A DNA stretch of 64,000 nucleotides from Ruixingdingia sedimenti. Its GTDB lineage: Bacteria > Pseudomonadota > Alphaproteobacteria > Rhodobacterales > Rhodobacteraceae. The stretch covers positions 62,001-126,000 of the forward strand of contig NZ_JAVKPH010000003.1 in assembly GCF_031432425.1 (NCBI RefSeq), given 5' to 3'. The number at the start of each line of letters is the position of its first letter. Within the stretch, counting starts at the first letter, position 1. Made by a program: the position numbers and the translations under genes. The notes under the pieces were generated by a model. The model worked only from the letters and a program-made list of their open reading frames with translations. It was not told the DNA's origin and made no database searches. Below, one piece after another: positions 36,030 through 43,923 of this stretch.

Positions 36030-36806
36030 ATGGTCCAGTTCACGCTCCCCAAGAACTCCAAGATCCGCACCGGCAAGACCTGGCCGAAGCCCGAGGGCAG
36101 GAATGTCCGCAAGTTCCTGATCTACCGCTGGAATCCCGAGGACGGCGAAAACCCCCGGGTGGACACCTATTTCCTCGACATGGACAAGTGCGGCCCGATG
36201 ATCCTGGACGCGCTGATCAAGATCAAGAACGAGGTCGACCCGACGCTGACCTTCCGGCGGTCCTGCCGCGAGGGGATTTGCGGGTCCTGCGCGATGAACA
36301 TCGACGGGATCAACACGCTGGCCTGCATCTATGGGCTGGACGAGGTGAAGGGCGACGTGCGCATCTATCCGCTGCCGCACATGCCGGTGGTCAAGGATCT
36401 GGTGCCGGACCTGACGCATTTCTATGCGCAGCACGCCAGCATCATGCCTTGGCTGGAAACCAAGACCAACCGCCCCGCCAAGGAATGGCGCCAGTCGATC
36501 GAGGATCGCAAGAAGCTCGACGGGCTCTATGAATGCGTGATGTGCGCGTCCTGTTCGACGGCCTGCCCGAGCTACTGGTGGAACTCCGACCGCTATCTCG
36601 GCCCGGCGGCCTTGCTGCATGCCTATCGCTGGATCATCGACAGCCGCGACGAGGCGACGGGCGAACGGCTGGACGCGCTGGAGGATCCCTTCAAGCTTTA
36701 CCGCTGCCACACGATCATGAACTGCACCAAGACCTGCCCCAAGGGGCTGAACCCGGCCAAGGCGATTGCCGAGATCAAGAAGATGATGGTGGAACGGATC
36801 GTCTGA
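36030..36806 (+). CDS. sdhB: Succinate dehydrogenase iron-sulfur subunit
   Basis: A 258-residue electron-transfer subunit. The [2Fe-2S] site is CREGICGSCAMN...LAC, the [4Fe-4S] site CVMCASCSTACP and the [3Fe-4S] site CHTIMNCTKTCPKGLNP. It ends with the usual AIAEIKKMMVERIV. It is the final gene of the operon; a long hairpin follows. Confidence 0.97.
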   Translation: MVQFTLPKNSKIRTGKTWPKPEGRNVRKFLIYRWNPEDGENPRVDTYFLDMDKCGPMILDALIKIKNEVDPTLTFRRSCREGICGSCAMNIDGINTLACIYGLDEVKGDVRIYPLPHMPVVKDLVPDLTHFYAQHASIMPWLETKTNRPAKEWRQSIEDRKKLDGLYECVMCASCSTACPSYWWNSDRYLGPAALLHAYRWIIDSRDEATGERLDALEDPFKLYRCHTIMNCTKTCPKGLNPAKAIAEIKKMMVERIV

Positions 36807-36834
36807 TCCGGTCCGCCTGCCTGCCCGCCGGTTC

Positions 36835-36868
36835 GCGGCCCCGGACCTGCGCGGCAGGCCGGGGCCGC
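36835..36868 (+). terminator. Long hairpin after sdhB
   Basis: GCGGCCCCGG (36835-36844) pairs with CCGGGGCCGC (36859-36868), extended inward by CCTGC/GCAGG across one bulged A. There is no T-tract. This may stabilise the sdh mRNA 3' end or assist termination. Confidence 0.55.
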
Positions 36869-37000
36869 CTGCATTCCGGGCCCGGTTCCAGGGGGTCGTG
36901 CTGCAATGCAGAATATGCATGCCGCAATTGCGCAATCGGCAGTGGGTTCCGGGGGCGTTCGTGCTTATCTGGATGCGGGAGGACGAACAGGAGACATGCC

Positions 37001-37207
37001 ATGTCGCGCCATCCGAAACCCGACACCTTCCGCCCGGCCCCCGATGCGGCCCTGCGGACCGCCGCGATCGCGGCCGAACTCGAGGTCTATTATCAGCCCG
37101 GCCCGGCCCGCGCGGTCGACCTGCGCCAGCTTACGCCGCTGGAACAGATGTACGAATACTACAGCCAGCCCGAAGCCCTGGCCGAAACCCTGGCCGAAGC
37201 GGCCTGA
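37001..37207 (+). CDS. Small conserved protein, unknown
   Basis: A 68-residue protein (MSRHPKPDTFRPAPDAALRTAA...) with Ala-rich helices and a Tyr-rich LEQMYEYYSQ segment. A good ribosome site, ACAGGAG, lies 6-12 bases upstream of the ATG. There is no signal peptide or metal motif. I do not recognise a named family; similar short proteins occur beside sdh genes in relatives, as far as I recall. Its neighbour 35 bp downstream is another small protein. Confidence 0.7.
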   Translation: MSRHPKPDTFRPAPDAALRTAAIAAELEVYYQPGPARAVDLRQLTPLEQMYEYYSQPEALAETLAEAA

Positions 37208-37241
37208 TCCGCCGCGCGCCGAAACCGGGCAGGGGGCCTGA

Positions 37242-37445
37242 ATGCCGGTCCTGCTGCTGATCCTTGCCATCGGGGTGTTCGTGTGGCTGTGGCTCGCCCG
37301 CCGGGGCAGCACGCTGACGCGGCTCTGCCGCTGGCGCGAGGACCGGCGCGTGGGCCCCGGCCATTTCCGCTGCGCCGCCTGCGGGGCGGAATGCATCCTG
37401 CCGCCCGGGCAGGTGCCGCGCCACTGCCTGCGCGATGCCGGATGA
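37242..37445 (+). CDS. Small single-pass protein with a CxxC pair
   Basis: A 67-residue protein. Residues about 2-19 (PVLLLILAIGVFVWLWLA) form one membrane segment, followed by a basic stretch, then CAACGAEC and a later Cys near the end (HCLRDAG), which together could bind zinc. No family name comes to mind. The ribosome site is weak (GGGGGCCTGA). It lies convergent with the LysR gene 20 bp away. Confidence 0.68.
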   Translation: MPVLLLILAIGVFVWLWLARRGSTLTRLCRWREDRRVGPGHFRCAACGAECILPPGQVPRHCLRDAG

Positions 37446-37465
37446 GGATGCCGGGGCGCCTGCCG

Positions 37466-38365
37466 TCAGGGATCGGTCAGCAGGAAACTCGACAGGAAAT
37501 TCGCGAATACCCGCGTCTTGCGCTGCGCGCGGCGGCGGGCGGGGAAGGTGGCATAGGCCTGCAAGGGCGGCACCTCCAGTTCCGGGCAGATGCGGATCAG
37601 CCGTTCGGACGCCAGATCGCGCCGGCACATGACATTGGGCAGGATGGCGATGCCCATCCCGGCCAGCACCATCTGCCGCGCCATGGCGATGTTGTTCAAA
37701 ATCACCTGCGGCTCTATCGAGCGGTCGTCGGCGCCGAGGCCGAGCGCGCGTTGCCACACGCCCTCTTCGGCCTGATGCATGGTGATGATGATCGCATGCG
37801 ACAGGATTTCCTCGGGCGTGCGGGGCACGGGGCGGCGCGCCAGATAGCCGGGCGCGACATACATCCCGCGCGACAGGGTGGAAAAGGGCCGCGCCGGGCG
37901 CTGCGCGTCGCCGGGGGCCGACAGCATGATGGCGATGTCATAGGGTTCCTCGGACAGGTCCACCCGGCGGTTGTTGATGTCCAGCATCAGGCGGATGTCG
38001 GGATGTTCGCGGGAAAACTCGGCGACCAGCCGGCTGAGCCATGTGCTGCCGAAATCCACCGGCAGGCTGATCCGCAGAAGGCCGCTGAGCTGCGAATCCT
38101 GTTCCGACCGGTGCACGCCCGCGTCTTCCAGTTCCGCCACGATCCGCTGCGTGTGGTCATAGATCCCGCGCCCGAATTCCGTCAGCACCAGCCGCTGGCG
38201 GTCGCGCCTCAGCAGTTTGGTGCCCAACTGGTGCTCGAGGACCGACAGCTTGCGGCTGATGGTCGATTTGGGCAGGTTCAGCTTGCCGGCCGCCGCCGAG
38301 ATCCCGCCAGAGGCGGCGACCTCGTGAAAGATCATCAACGCGTTCAGATCCGTCATGCCGGCCAT
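37466..38365 (-). CDS. LysR-family regulator (distal end of catabolic cluster)
   Basis: A 299-residue LysR protein: N-terminal helix-turn-helix (FHEVAASGGISAAAGKLNLPKSTISRKLS) and a substrate-binding domain. It is followed on the same strand by small convergent genes and preceded 26 bp upstream by the aldehyde dehydrogenase, so it may be part of that transcript. Its ATG has GGAGGGG just upstream. Its target is not evident; it might control the cluster in response to an intermediate. Confidence 0.9.
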   Translation of the reverse strand: MAGMTDLNALMIFHEVAASGGISAAAGKLNLPKSTISRKLSVLEHQLGTKLLRRDRQRLVLTEFGRGIYDHTQRIVAELEDAGVHRSEQDSQLSGLLRISLPVDFGSTWLSRLVAEFSREHPDIRLMLDINNRRVDLSEEPYDIAIMLSAPGDAQRPARPFSTLSRGMYVAPGYLARRPVPRTPEEILSHAIIITMHQAEEGVWQRALGLGADDRSIEPQVILNNIAMARQMVLAGMGIAILPNVMCRRDLASERLIRICPELEVPPLQAYATFPARRRAQRKTRVFANFLSSFLLTDP

Positions 38366-38391
38366 GGTCCCCTCCGCCGAAAAACCCGCGC

Positions 38392-39837
38392 TCAGCCCTG
38401 CGCCAGAAGTTTGGTGACAAGGTAGGGCTCCATCCCCTCGATGCCGCCCTCGCTGCCGTAACCGCTGTGGCGGACGCCGCCGAAGGGCGCCTCGGGCGTG
38501 GAAACCGCGATGGCATTGACGCCGAGCATCCCGGCCTCCACCCCTTCGGCCAGCCGGGCGATGGTGGCGGCAGAGCGCGTGAAGGCATAGGCGGCGAGCC
38601 CCAGGGGCAGGCGGTTCGCTCGGTCGATCGCCTCGTCCACGGATGCGATGCGGGCGGTGACGACCACGGGGCCGAAGGGTTCCTCGTTCATGATCCGGGC
38701 GGTTTCGGGCACGTCGGCCAGCACCGTGGGGGCGAAGAAATACCCCCGGTTGCCGACCGGCGCGCCGCCCGTGACCAGCCGCGCGCCCTGCGCCACCGCA
38801 TCCTCCACTAGGTCGCGCACCGCGGCGACGCGGCGGGGGTTGGCAAGCGGTCCCATGCCGGTGCCCGGCGCGGTCCCGGGGCCGAGCGTCAGCCCCTTGG
38901 CCATCTGTGCCATGCCGTCGACGAAACGGTCGTGCAGGCTGTCGTGGACGTAAAAGCGCGTCGGCGCGATGCAGACCTGCCCGGCATTGCGGAACTTGAA
39001 CGGGCCCAGAAGGTCCAGCGCCCGGTCCAGATCGGCGTCCTCCATCACCAGCACCGGCGCATGGCCGCCCAGTTCCATCGTACAGCGTTTGGCCCCGTGG
39101 CGCGCGGCCAGCGCCGCCAGATGCTGCCCGACCCCGACAGATCCGGTGAAGGTGATCTTGCGGATCGCGTCATGCGCGATCAACCGTTCCGACACCATCC
39201 CCGGTACCCCGAAAACGAGGTTCAGCACGCCATCGGGCAGGCCCGCATCCTGCAACGCGCGGGCGAATTCGACCGCCGCGCCGGGCGTTTCCTCGGATGG
39301 TTTCAGCACGATGGTGCAGCCGCTGGCCAGCGCCGATGCCACCTTGCGCGCGGGCATCATCAGGGGAAAGTTCCACGGCGTGAAGGCCGCGACCGGCCCC
39401 ACGGGCTGTTTCAGCGCGCGGTATTCGACGCCGGGGACGGGGCTCGGGATGATCCGGCCATAGATGCGCCGCCCCTCTTCGGCGCACCAGTCGAGCGTAT
39501 CGGCGGATACCCCGATCTCGATGCGCGCCTGTGCCAGCGGCTTGCCCTGTTCGGTGGACAGGATCCAGGCGATGCGGTCGGCGCGGTCGCGCAACAGGTC
39601 CGCCGCCCGGCGCAGGATGCGCCCGCGGTCCAGCGCGCTGCGCGCCCGCCATGCCGGAAAGGCCCGGGCGGCGGCCGCTGCCGCGCGGTCCAGATCGTCG
39701 GGCGCCGCATGCGGCAGATGCGCCAGAACCTCGCCCGTCGCCGGGTCGAACACATCCTCGCCCGCCGCGCCGTCGCCGGTCCATTTGCCGTCGATCAGCA
39801 TTTCCAGCGGGCCATAGGGGTGGGGGGCGTCAGTCAT
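38392..39837 (-). CDS. NAD(P)-dependent aldehyde dehydrogenase
   Basis: 481 residues, related to succinate-semialdehyde dehydrogenases. It shows PWNFPLMMPARKVASALASG, the general-base Glu in LELGGHAP and the catalytic Cys289 in GQVCIAPTRF. It overlaps the acyl-CoA dehydrogenase stop by 8 bp, so it belongs to the cluster operon. In this setting it could oxidise an aldehyde released by retro-aldol cleavage rather than succinate semialdehyde itself. Confidence 0.92.
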   Translation of the reverse strand: MTDAPHPYGPLEMLIDGKWTGDGAAGEDVFDPATGEVLAHLPHAAPDDLDRAAAAAARAFPAWRARSALDRGRILRRAADLLRDRADRIAWILSTEQGKPLAQARIEIGVSADTLDWCAEEGRRIYGRIIPSPVPGVEYRALKQPVGPVAAFTPWNFPLMMPARKVASALASGCTIVLKPSEETPGAAVEFARALQDAGLPDGVLNLVFGVPGMVSERLIAHDAIRKITFTGSVGVGQHLAALAARHGAKRCTMELGGHAPVLVMEDADLDRALDLLGPFKFRNAGQVCIAPTRFYVHDSLHDRFVDGMAQMAKGLTLGPGTAPGTGMGPLANPRRVAAVRDLVEDAVAQGARLVTGGAPVGNRGYFFAPTVLADVPETARIMNEEPFGPVVVTARIASVDEAIDRANRLPLGLAAYAFTRSAATIARLAEGVEAGMLGVNAIAVSTPEAPFGGVRHSGYGSEGGIEGMEPYLVTKLLAQG

Positions 39838-40798
39838 GCGCGGTCTCCGTCAGGTCGGGGTCGGGGTCGAGGGCGTCCAGCGCCGCGGTCAGGGCCATGG
39901 CGCGCTTGAAGAACAGCCCGATGTCGCAGTCGTCGGTAAAGCCGATGCCGCCGTGGAACTGGATCGCCTCGCGCGTGGCCAGCCGGGCGGCGCGGGCGGC
40001 GCGGCGGTAGGCGGCGCGCGCCCCCGCATCGCGGGCCCCGCCGTCGAAGGCGCGCACGGCCTCGTAGACCAGCGCCTGCGCCGCCATCGCCTGCACATGC
40101 GCATCGGCCAGACGGTGCTGGATCACCTGATGGCTGGACAGCGCCGCCCCGAACTGCCGCCGCGTTTCGACATGATCGACGGTAAGGCGCAGCGCCGCGG
40201 CCGACAGCCCCGCAAGCTCCGCCGCCGCCAGCAGCCGCAGGGTGGCGCGGGCGGCATCGGCCAGCGCCAGCGCCTGTGCGCCGGTGGCCAGCACCGTGCC
40301 CGCATCGGCGGGAAACCATGCCGTGCCGGAACTGCCGCCGTCCACCGTGGCGAAAGGGTCCACCACCAGCCCGGGCGCATCGCGGGGCAGAAGGCGCAGG
40401 GCGGCATCCTGTGCGCAAAAGACCGCCAAGGCCCCGGCCTGCGCCAGCCCCGGCACCGCGCCGGTGCGCCAGCCACCGCCGTCCGGCACCGCGAAGGCGG
40501 GCAGGGTGCGGGGTTCCCGGTCGGGCCGGTCCAGCACCTGCGCCGCCACCGCCAGCCCGGCCAGCGGTTCGGGCGCAAGATTGCGGCCCGCGGCCTCCAG
40601 CGCCACCACCGCGCCGCGCAGCCCGAAGCCGAGCCCGCCGCGGTCCTCATCCAGCAAAAGCCCGCCCCAGCCTTCGGCCAGCAGGCGGTCCAAGGCGCCG
40701 CCGCCGCCGCCCCGCAGCCGCGCCCGCCCGCCGAGGGCGGCGAACAGCGCATCCGCGCTGTCGGCGATCATGCGATCCTCGTCCGACCAGACCGGCAT
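39830..40798 (-). CDS. Short acyl-CoA dehydrogenase subunit
   Basis: 322 residues, shorter than usual (about 380). It has the typical C-terminal REAIQFHGGIGFTDDCDIGLFFKRA but the N-terminal helical domain is abbreviated and rich in Gly/Ala/Arg. It directly abuts the longer dehydrogenase (1-bp overlap). Adjacent long and short dehydrogenases recall the heterotetrameric ChsE1-ChsE2 type enzymes, in which only one subunit is fully catalytic. Whether this one is catalytic cannot be told. Confidence 0.87.
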   Translation of the reverse strand: MPVWSDEDRMIADSADALFAALGGRARLRGGGGGALDRLLAEGWGGLLLDEDRGGLGFGLRGAVVALEAAGRNLAPEPLAGLAVAAQVLDRPDREPRTLPAFAVPDGGGWRTGAVPGLAQAGALAVFCAQDAALRLLPRDAPGLVVDPFATVDGGSSGTAWFPADAGTVLATGAQALALADAARATLRLLAAAELAGLSAAALRLTVDHVETRRQFGAALSSHQVIQHRLADAHVQAMAAQALVYEAVRAFDGGARDAGARAAYRRAARAARLATREAIQFHGGIGFTDDCDIGLFFKRAMALTAALDALDPDPDLTETAHD

Positions 40799-41949
40799 CA
40801 GGCGCGCCCCCCGTTCAACCCCATGATCCGCGTCGCGAGGATCGTGCGCTGGATCTCGTTCGCGCCGCCGTAGATCGGCAGCCGCCGGGCCTGCAAGAAC
40901 ATCTCGTTGAGGTCGAGCCGCGCGTCCCCCTGCATCAGCGGCCCCCGCCGCGCGGCCATGCCGCCCGCGGCCTCCTGCACCAGATCGAGGATCTCGTGCA
41001 CGGCCTCGGTGTTGAGGATCTTGAGCCCGCTCGATTCATTGGGCACCGCCGTTCCGGCCGCGAAGCGTTCGGCGGTGTCGAGATAGGCCGCCGTCACCGT
41101 TTCCACCGCGTCGCGCGCCTGGTCGAGCCGCCCGGCCCAGTCCCGCTGCGCGCGGGCGGGCATGCGCGCCACCAGCCGTTCCAGCCGCACCAGCGCGCGG
41201 TTGGCCTGCGCCGGGGTGCCCAGATGCATGCGTTCCTCGTCCAGCAGGGCGGTCGCGACCTTCCAGCCCTCGTCCACCGCGCCCACCACATTGGCCAGCG
41301 GCACGCGCACCCCGTCGAGGAACACCTCGGCGAATTCCGCATCCCCGGCGATGGTGGTGATGGGGCGGGTGGTGATGCCGGGCGTGTCCATCGGGAACAT
41401 CACGAAGGTGATCCCCTGCCGCCGCTTGCCGGATGTCCGCACCAGCGCGAACATCCAGTCCGCGTGATGGCCCCAGGTGGTCCAGATCTTGCGCCCGTCG
41501 ATGACCAGATCGCCGCCGTCGATCCGCGCGCGGGTCTGAAGCCCGGCCAGATCCGACCCGGCCTCGGGTTCCGAATAGCCCTGGCACCAGATCACGTCGC
41601 CCGACAGGATCGGCGGCAGGTGGCGGGCGATCTGGTCGGCCGTGCCCGATGCCATCAGCAGCGGCCCGATATGGTTGAGCCCCTGCGAGGGGATGTCGGG
41701 CGTGCCGGCGCGGGCGAATTCCTCCCACAGGATGACCTGTTCGACCGGGCTTGCGCCCATGCCGCCGTGCTCTTTCGGCCAATGCGGGGCGATCCAGCCC
41801 TTTTCGGCCAGCCGGCGGTGCCATTCCATCGCTTCTGCCGGGGCGGGGCGGAAGGTGGTATGGGCCAGATGCGGCGGCACCGCCGTTTCCAGCCAGGCGC
41901 GGACCTCGGCGCGCAAGGCGGCCTCGGCCGGGGTTTCGGGGCGGATCAT
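40798..41949 (-). CDS. Acyl-CoA dehydrogenase, long subunit
   Basis: 383 residues with the normal domain set: N-terminal helices (HLAHTTFRPAPAEAMEWHRRLAE), the FAD-region WCQGYSEPEAGSDLAGLQTRA and the C-terminal LPIYGGANEIQRTILATRIMGL. It overlaps the acyl-CoA ligase stop as ATGA. It likely introduces a 2,3-double bond into the CoA thioester made by the ligase, possibly as a hetero-oligomer with the following short subunit. Confidence 0.92.
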   Translation of the reverse strand: MIRPETPAEAALRAEVRAWLETAVPPHLAHTTFRPAPAEAMEWHRRLAEKGWIAPHWPKEHGGMGASPVEQVILWEEFARAGTPDIPSQGLNHIGPLLMASGTADQIARHLPPILSGDVIWCQGYSEPEAGSDLAGLQTRARIDGGDLVIDGRKIWTTWGHHADWMFALVRTSGKRRQGITFVMFPMDTPGITTRPITTIAGDAEFAEVFLDGVRVPLANVVGAVDEGWKVATALLDEERMHLGTPAQANRALVRLERLVARMPARAQRDWAGRLDQARDAVETVTAAYLDTAERFAAGTAVPNESSGLKILNTEAVHEILDLVQEAAGGMAARRGPLMQGDARLDLNEMFLQARRLPIYGGANEIQRTILATRIMGLNGGRA

Positions 41950-43493
41950 GGCGCGGGCTCCGTCGTCAGGCCCAGTTCCGCCAGCGCGGCGGGCAGGATT
42001 TCGCGTTTGAGCACCTTGCCGGTGGCGTTGCGGGGCAGGCGGTCGCGGTAGAGGACATGTTTGGGCTTCTTGTAGCCGCCGATGCGGCTGCGGCAGTGTT
42101 CGATCACCGCCGCGGGGTCGGGGGGCGCGGCGGGGCCGGTTTCGATCACCGCCACCACCGCCTCGCCAAAGACCGGATCGGGCACCCCGATCACCGCCAC
42201 ATCCACCACCCCCGGCAGTTCGCCGATGGTCAGCTCCACCTCCTTGGAATAGATGTTGAACCCGCCGGACACGATCATGTCCTTCTTGCGGTCGACGATA
42301 TAGAGATAGCCGTCGGCATCCTGCCGGGCCATGTCACCGGTGCGGAACCAGCCGTCGGTAAAGGCGGCGGCGGTTTCCTCGGGGCGGTTGAAATAGCCCT
42401 TCATCACCGTGAAGGCCCCCGGCCGGCCCGCGCGCACCAGCAGTTCGCCCGGTTCGCCCGGGGCCACGTCGCGGCCGTCCTCGGCGACGATCCGCACCTC
42501 CACCCCCGGCGAGGGGCGGCCGACCGATGCGGCATGCGTGACCTGTTCGCGGTGCATGAGCCCGGTGACGCCGCCCGCCTCTGTCATGCCGAAGAACGAC
42601 ACGATTTCCAGTTGCGGCAACAGCGCCATCAGCCGTTCCTTCAGCGGCACGGGAAACGCCTCGCCGGTGACGGCAAGGCGGCGCAGGCTGGCGGCGCGCT
42701 CGGGTGCTGCGTCGAGCGCGGGCATCATCATCCGCACCATCGTGGGCACCAGCCCCATCACCGTCACCCGTTCGCGCGCGATGGCGGCAAGGATGTCGTC
42801 GGGGTCGAAACGGGTCATGACGATCAGCGTGCCGCCGAGCAGCATGGCGTTGATCATCCGCCCCATCCCGGCGCGATGCGCCATGGGTGCTGCGACAAGA
42901 TAGGTGTCATCGCCGCCGATCCCCCAGTCCACCGCGTTCATGTAGCCGTGACAGACGAGGATATTGGCATGGGTCAGCACCACGCCCTTGGGCCGCCCCG
43001 TGGTGCCCGAGGTATAAAGGATCGCGGCCTCGTCCCGGTCCACCGCCACCGGGGGCAGGGGCGTGTCGCCGGGCAGGCGCAGCGTGTCGAACCCCGCAAA
43101 GCCTTCTGCCTGCCCGCCGGCGGTGATCATCGCCACATCCGGGCCCAGTTCGGCCCGCGCCGCCCCGGCGGCCGCGGCGTCGCAGATCACCAGCCCCGCG
43201 CCGCTGTCGGCCCGGAACCACGCCAGTTCGCGCGGGGTCAGCCTTGTGGTGACGGGCACCGCGATGGCCCCCGCCGCCTGGATGGCAAAGAACGCCTCGA
43301 CGAATTCCGCCCGGTTCGACATGTAGAGAACCACCCGGTCGCCCGGGCCGATGCCGCGCGCCAGAAGCCCCCGCGCCACCGCCCGGACGCGATGGCCCAG
43401 ATCCGCCCAGGTCAGCCGTTCGTCGCCGCAGACCAGCGCGGTCTTGCCGGGATGGGCGCGGGCATGGGACAGAAGGATCGTTTCAAGACGCAC
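41946..43493 (-). CDS. AMP-forming acyl-CoA ligase
   Basis: 515 residues of the ANL superfamily. The phosphate-binding loop is ILYTSGTTGRPKGVVLTH, the adenylate motif FGMTEAGG and the C-terminal hinge GYLYIVDRKKDMIVSGG, with the catalytic Lys region RNATGKVLKRE. It probably activates the pathway substrate. It is 12 bp after DUF35 and overlaps the dehydrogenase downstream. Confidence 0.93.
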   Translation of the reverse strand: MRLETILLSHARAHPGKTALVCGDERLTWADLGHRVRAVARGLLARGIGPGDRVVLYMSNRAEFVEAFFAIQAAGAIAVPVTTRLTPRELAWFRADSGAGLVICDAAAAGAARAELGPDVAMITAGGQAEGFAGFDTLRLPGDTPLPPVAVDRDEAAILYTSGTTGRPKGVVLTHANILVCHGYMNAVDWGIGGDDTYLVAAPMAHRAGMGRMINAMLLGGTLIVMTRFDPDDILAAIARERVTVMGLVPTMVRMMMPALDAAPERAASLRRLAVTGEAFPVPLKERLMALLPQLEIVSFFGMTEAGGVTGLMHREQVTHAASVGRPSPGVEVRIVAEDGRDVAPGEPGELLVRAGRPGAFTVMKGYFNRPEETAAAFTDGWFRTGDMARQDADGYLYIVDRKKDMIVSGGFNIYSKEVELTIGELPGVVDVAVIGVPDPVFGEAVVAVIETGPAAPPDPAAVIEHCRSRIGGYKKPKHVLYRDRLPRNATGKVLKREILPAALAELGLTTEPAP

Positions 43494-43505
43494 GGCAGCC
43501 CCCGT

Positions 43506-43922
43506 TCAGACCAGCCGGAAGGCGGGATACCAGATGTCGTCCGCCAGCCGTTCCCAGTCGAGGTCCACCCGCGCGCCGATCTGCACCGCGCCCGGCTCGG
43601 CGTTGGTGATGTTGCCCAGAAGGCGCGCGCCCTCGTCGAGGTCGATGGTCGCCACGTTCAGCGGCAGACGGCCCTCGGTGCCCGTGCCGGGGATGCGGAT
43701 CACGGTCGCGGCATAGACCACGCCCTTGCCCGTGACCTGCCGCCATTCGAGGTTGCGCGAGCCGGTATAGATCGACACCGGGCGCGGATAGTGCTGGAAA
43801 CGCCCCGTGTCGCGGCAATATTGCAGCCACAGCTCCTTGCGCTTCGCCCCTTCCCAGAAGGGGCGGGTATCGACGAAGGTGTTGGGCTTGGGGACCGGGC
43901 GGGTTGCAACGGCGTCGGACAT
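43506..43922 (-). CDS. DUF35 / OB-fold partner protein of the thiolase-like enzyme
   Basis: 138 residues. The C-terminal half is an OB-fold (GKGVVYAATVIRIPG, VDLDWERLADDIWYPAFR). The N-terminal part usually contains a CxxC..CxxC zinc ribbon; here only one Cys remains (QYCRDTGRFQHYPRPV), so zinc binding is probably lost. DUF35 proteins bind the adjacent thiolase-like enzyme; in the steroid ChsH2-Ltp2 case that complex is a retro-aldolase. It starts 1 bp after the thiolase gene. Confidence 0.88.
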   Translation of the reverse strand: MSDAVATRPVPKPNTFVDTRPFWEGAKRKELWLQYCRDTGRFQHYPRPVSIYTGSRNLEWRQVTGKGVVYAATVIRIPGTGTEGRLPLNVATIDLDEGARLLGNITNAEPGAVQIGARVDLDWERLADDIWYPAFRLV

Positions 43923-43923
43923 G

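Noticed and set aside
34182..36935. A 917-codon frame opposite sdhA
   Set aside because: SdhA motifs on the plus strand are complete; the antisense product has no recognisable family.
38392..39837. Naming the aldehyde dehydrogenase gabD
   Set aside because: Sequence is close to succinate-semialdehyde dehydrogenases, but no GABA aminotransferase adjoins it and the cluster suggests a different aldehyde.
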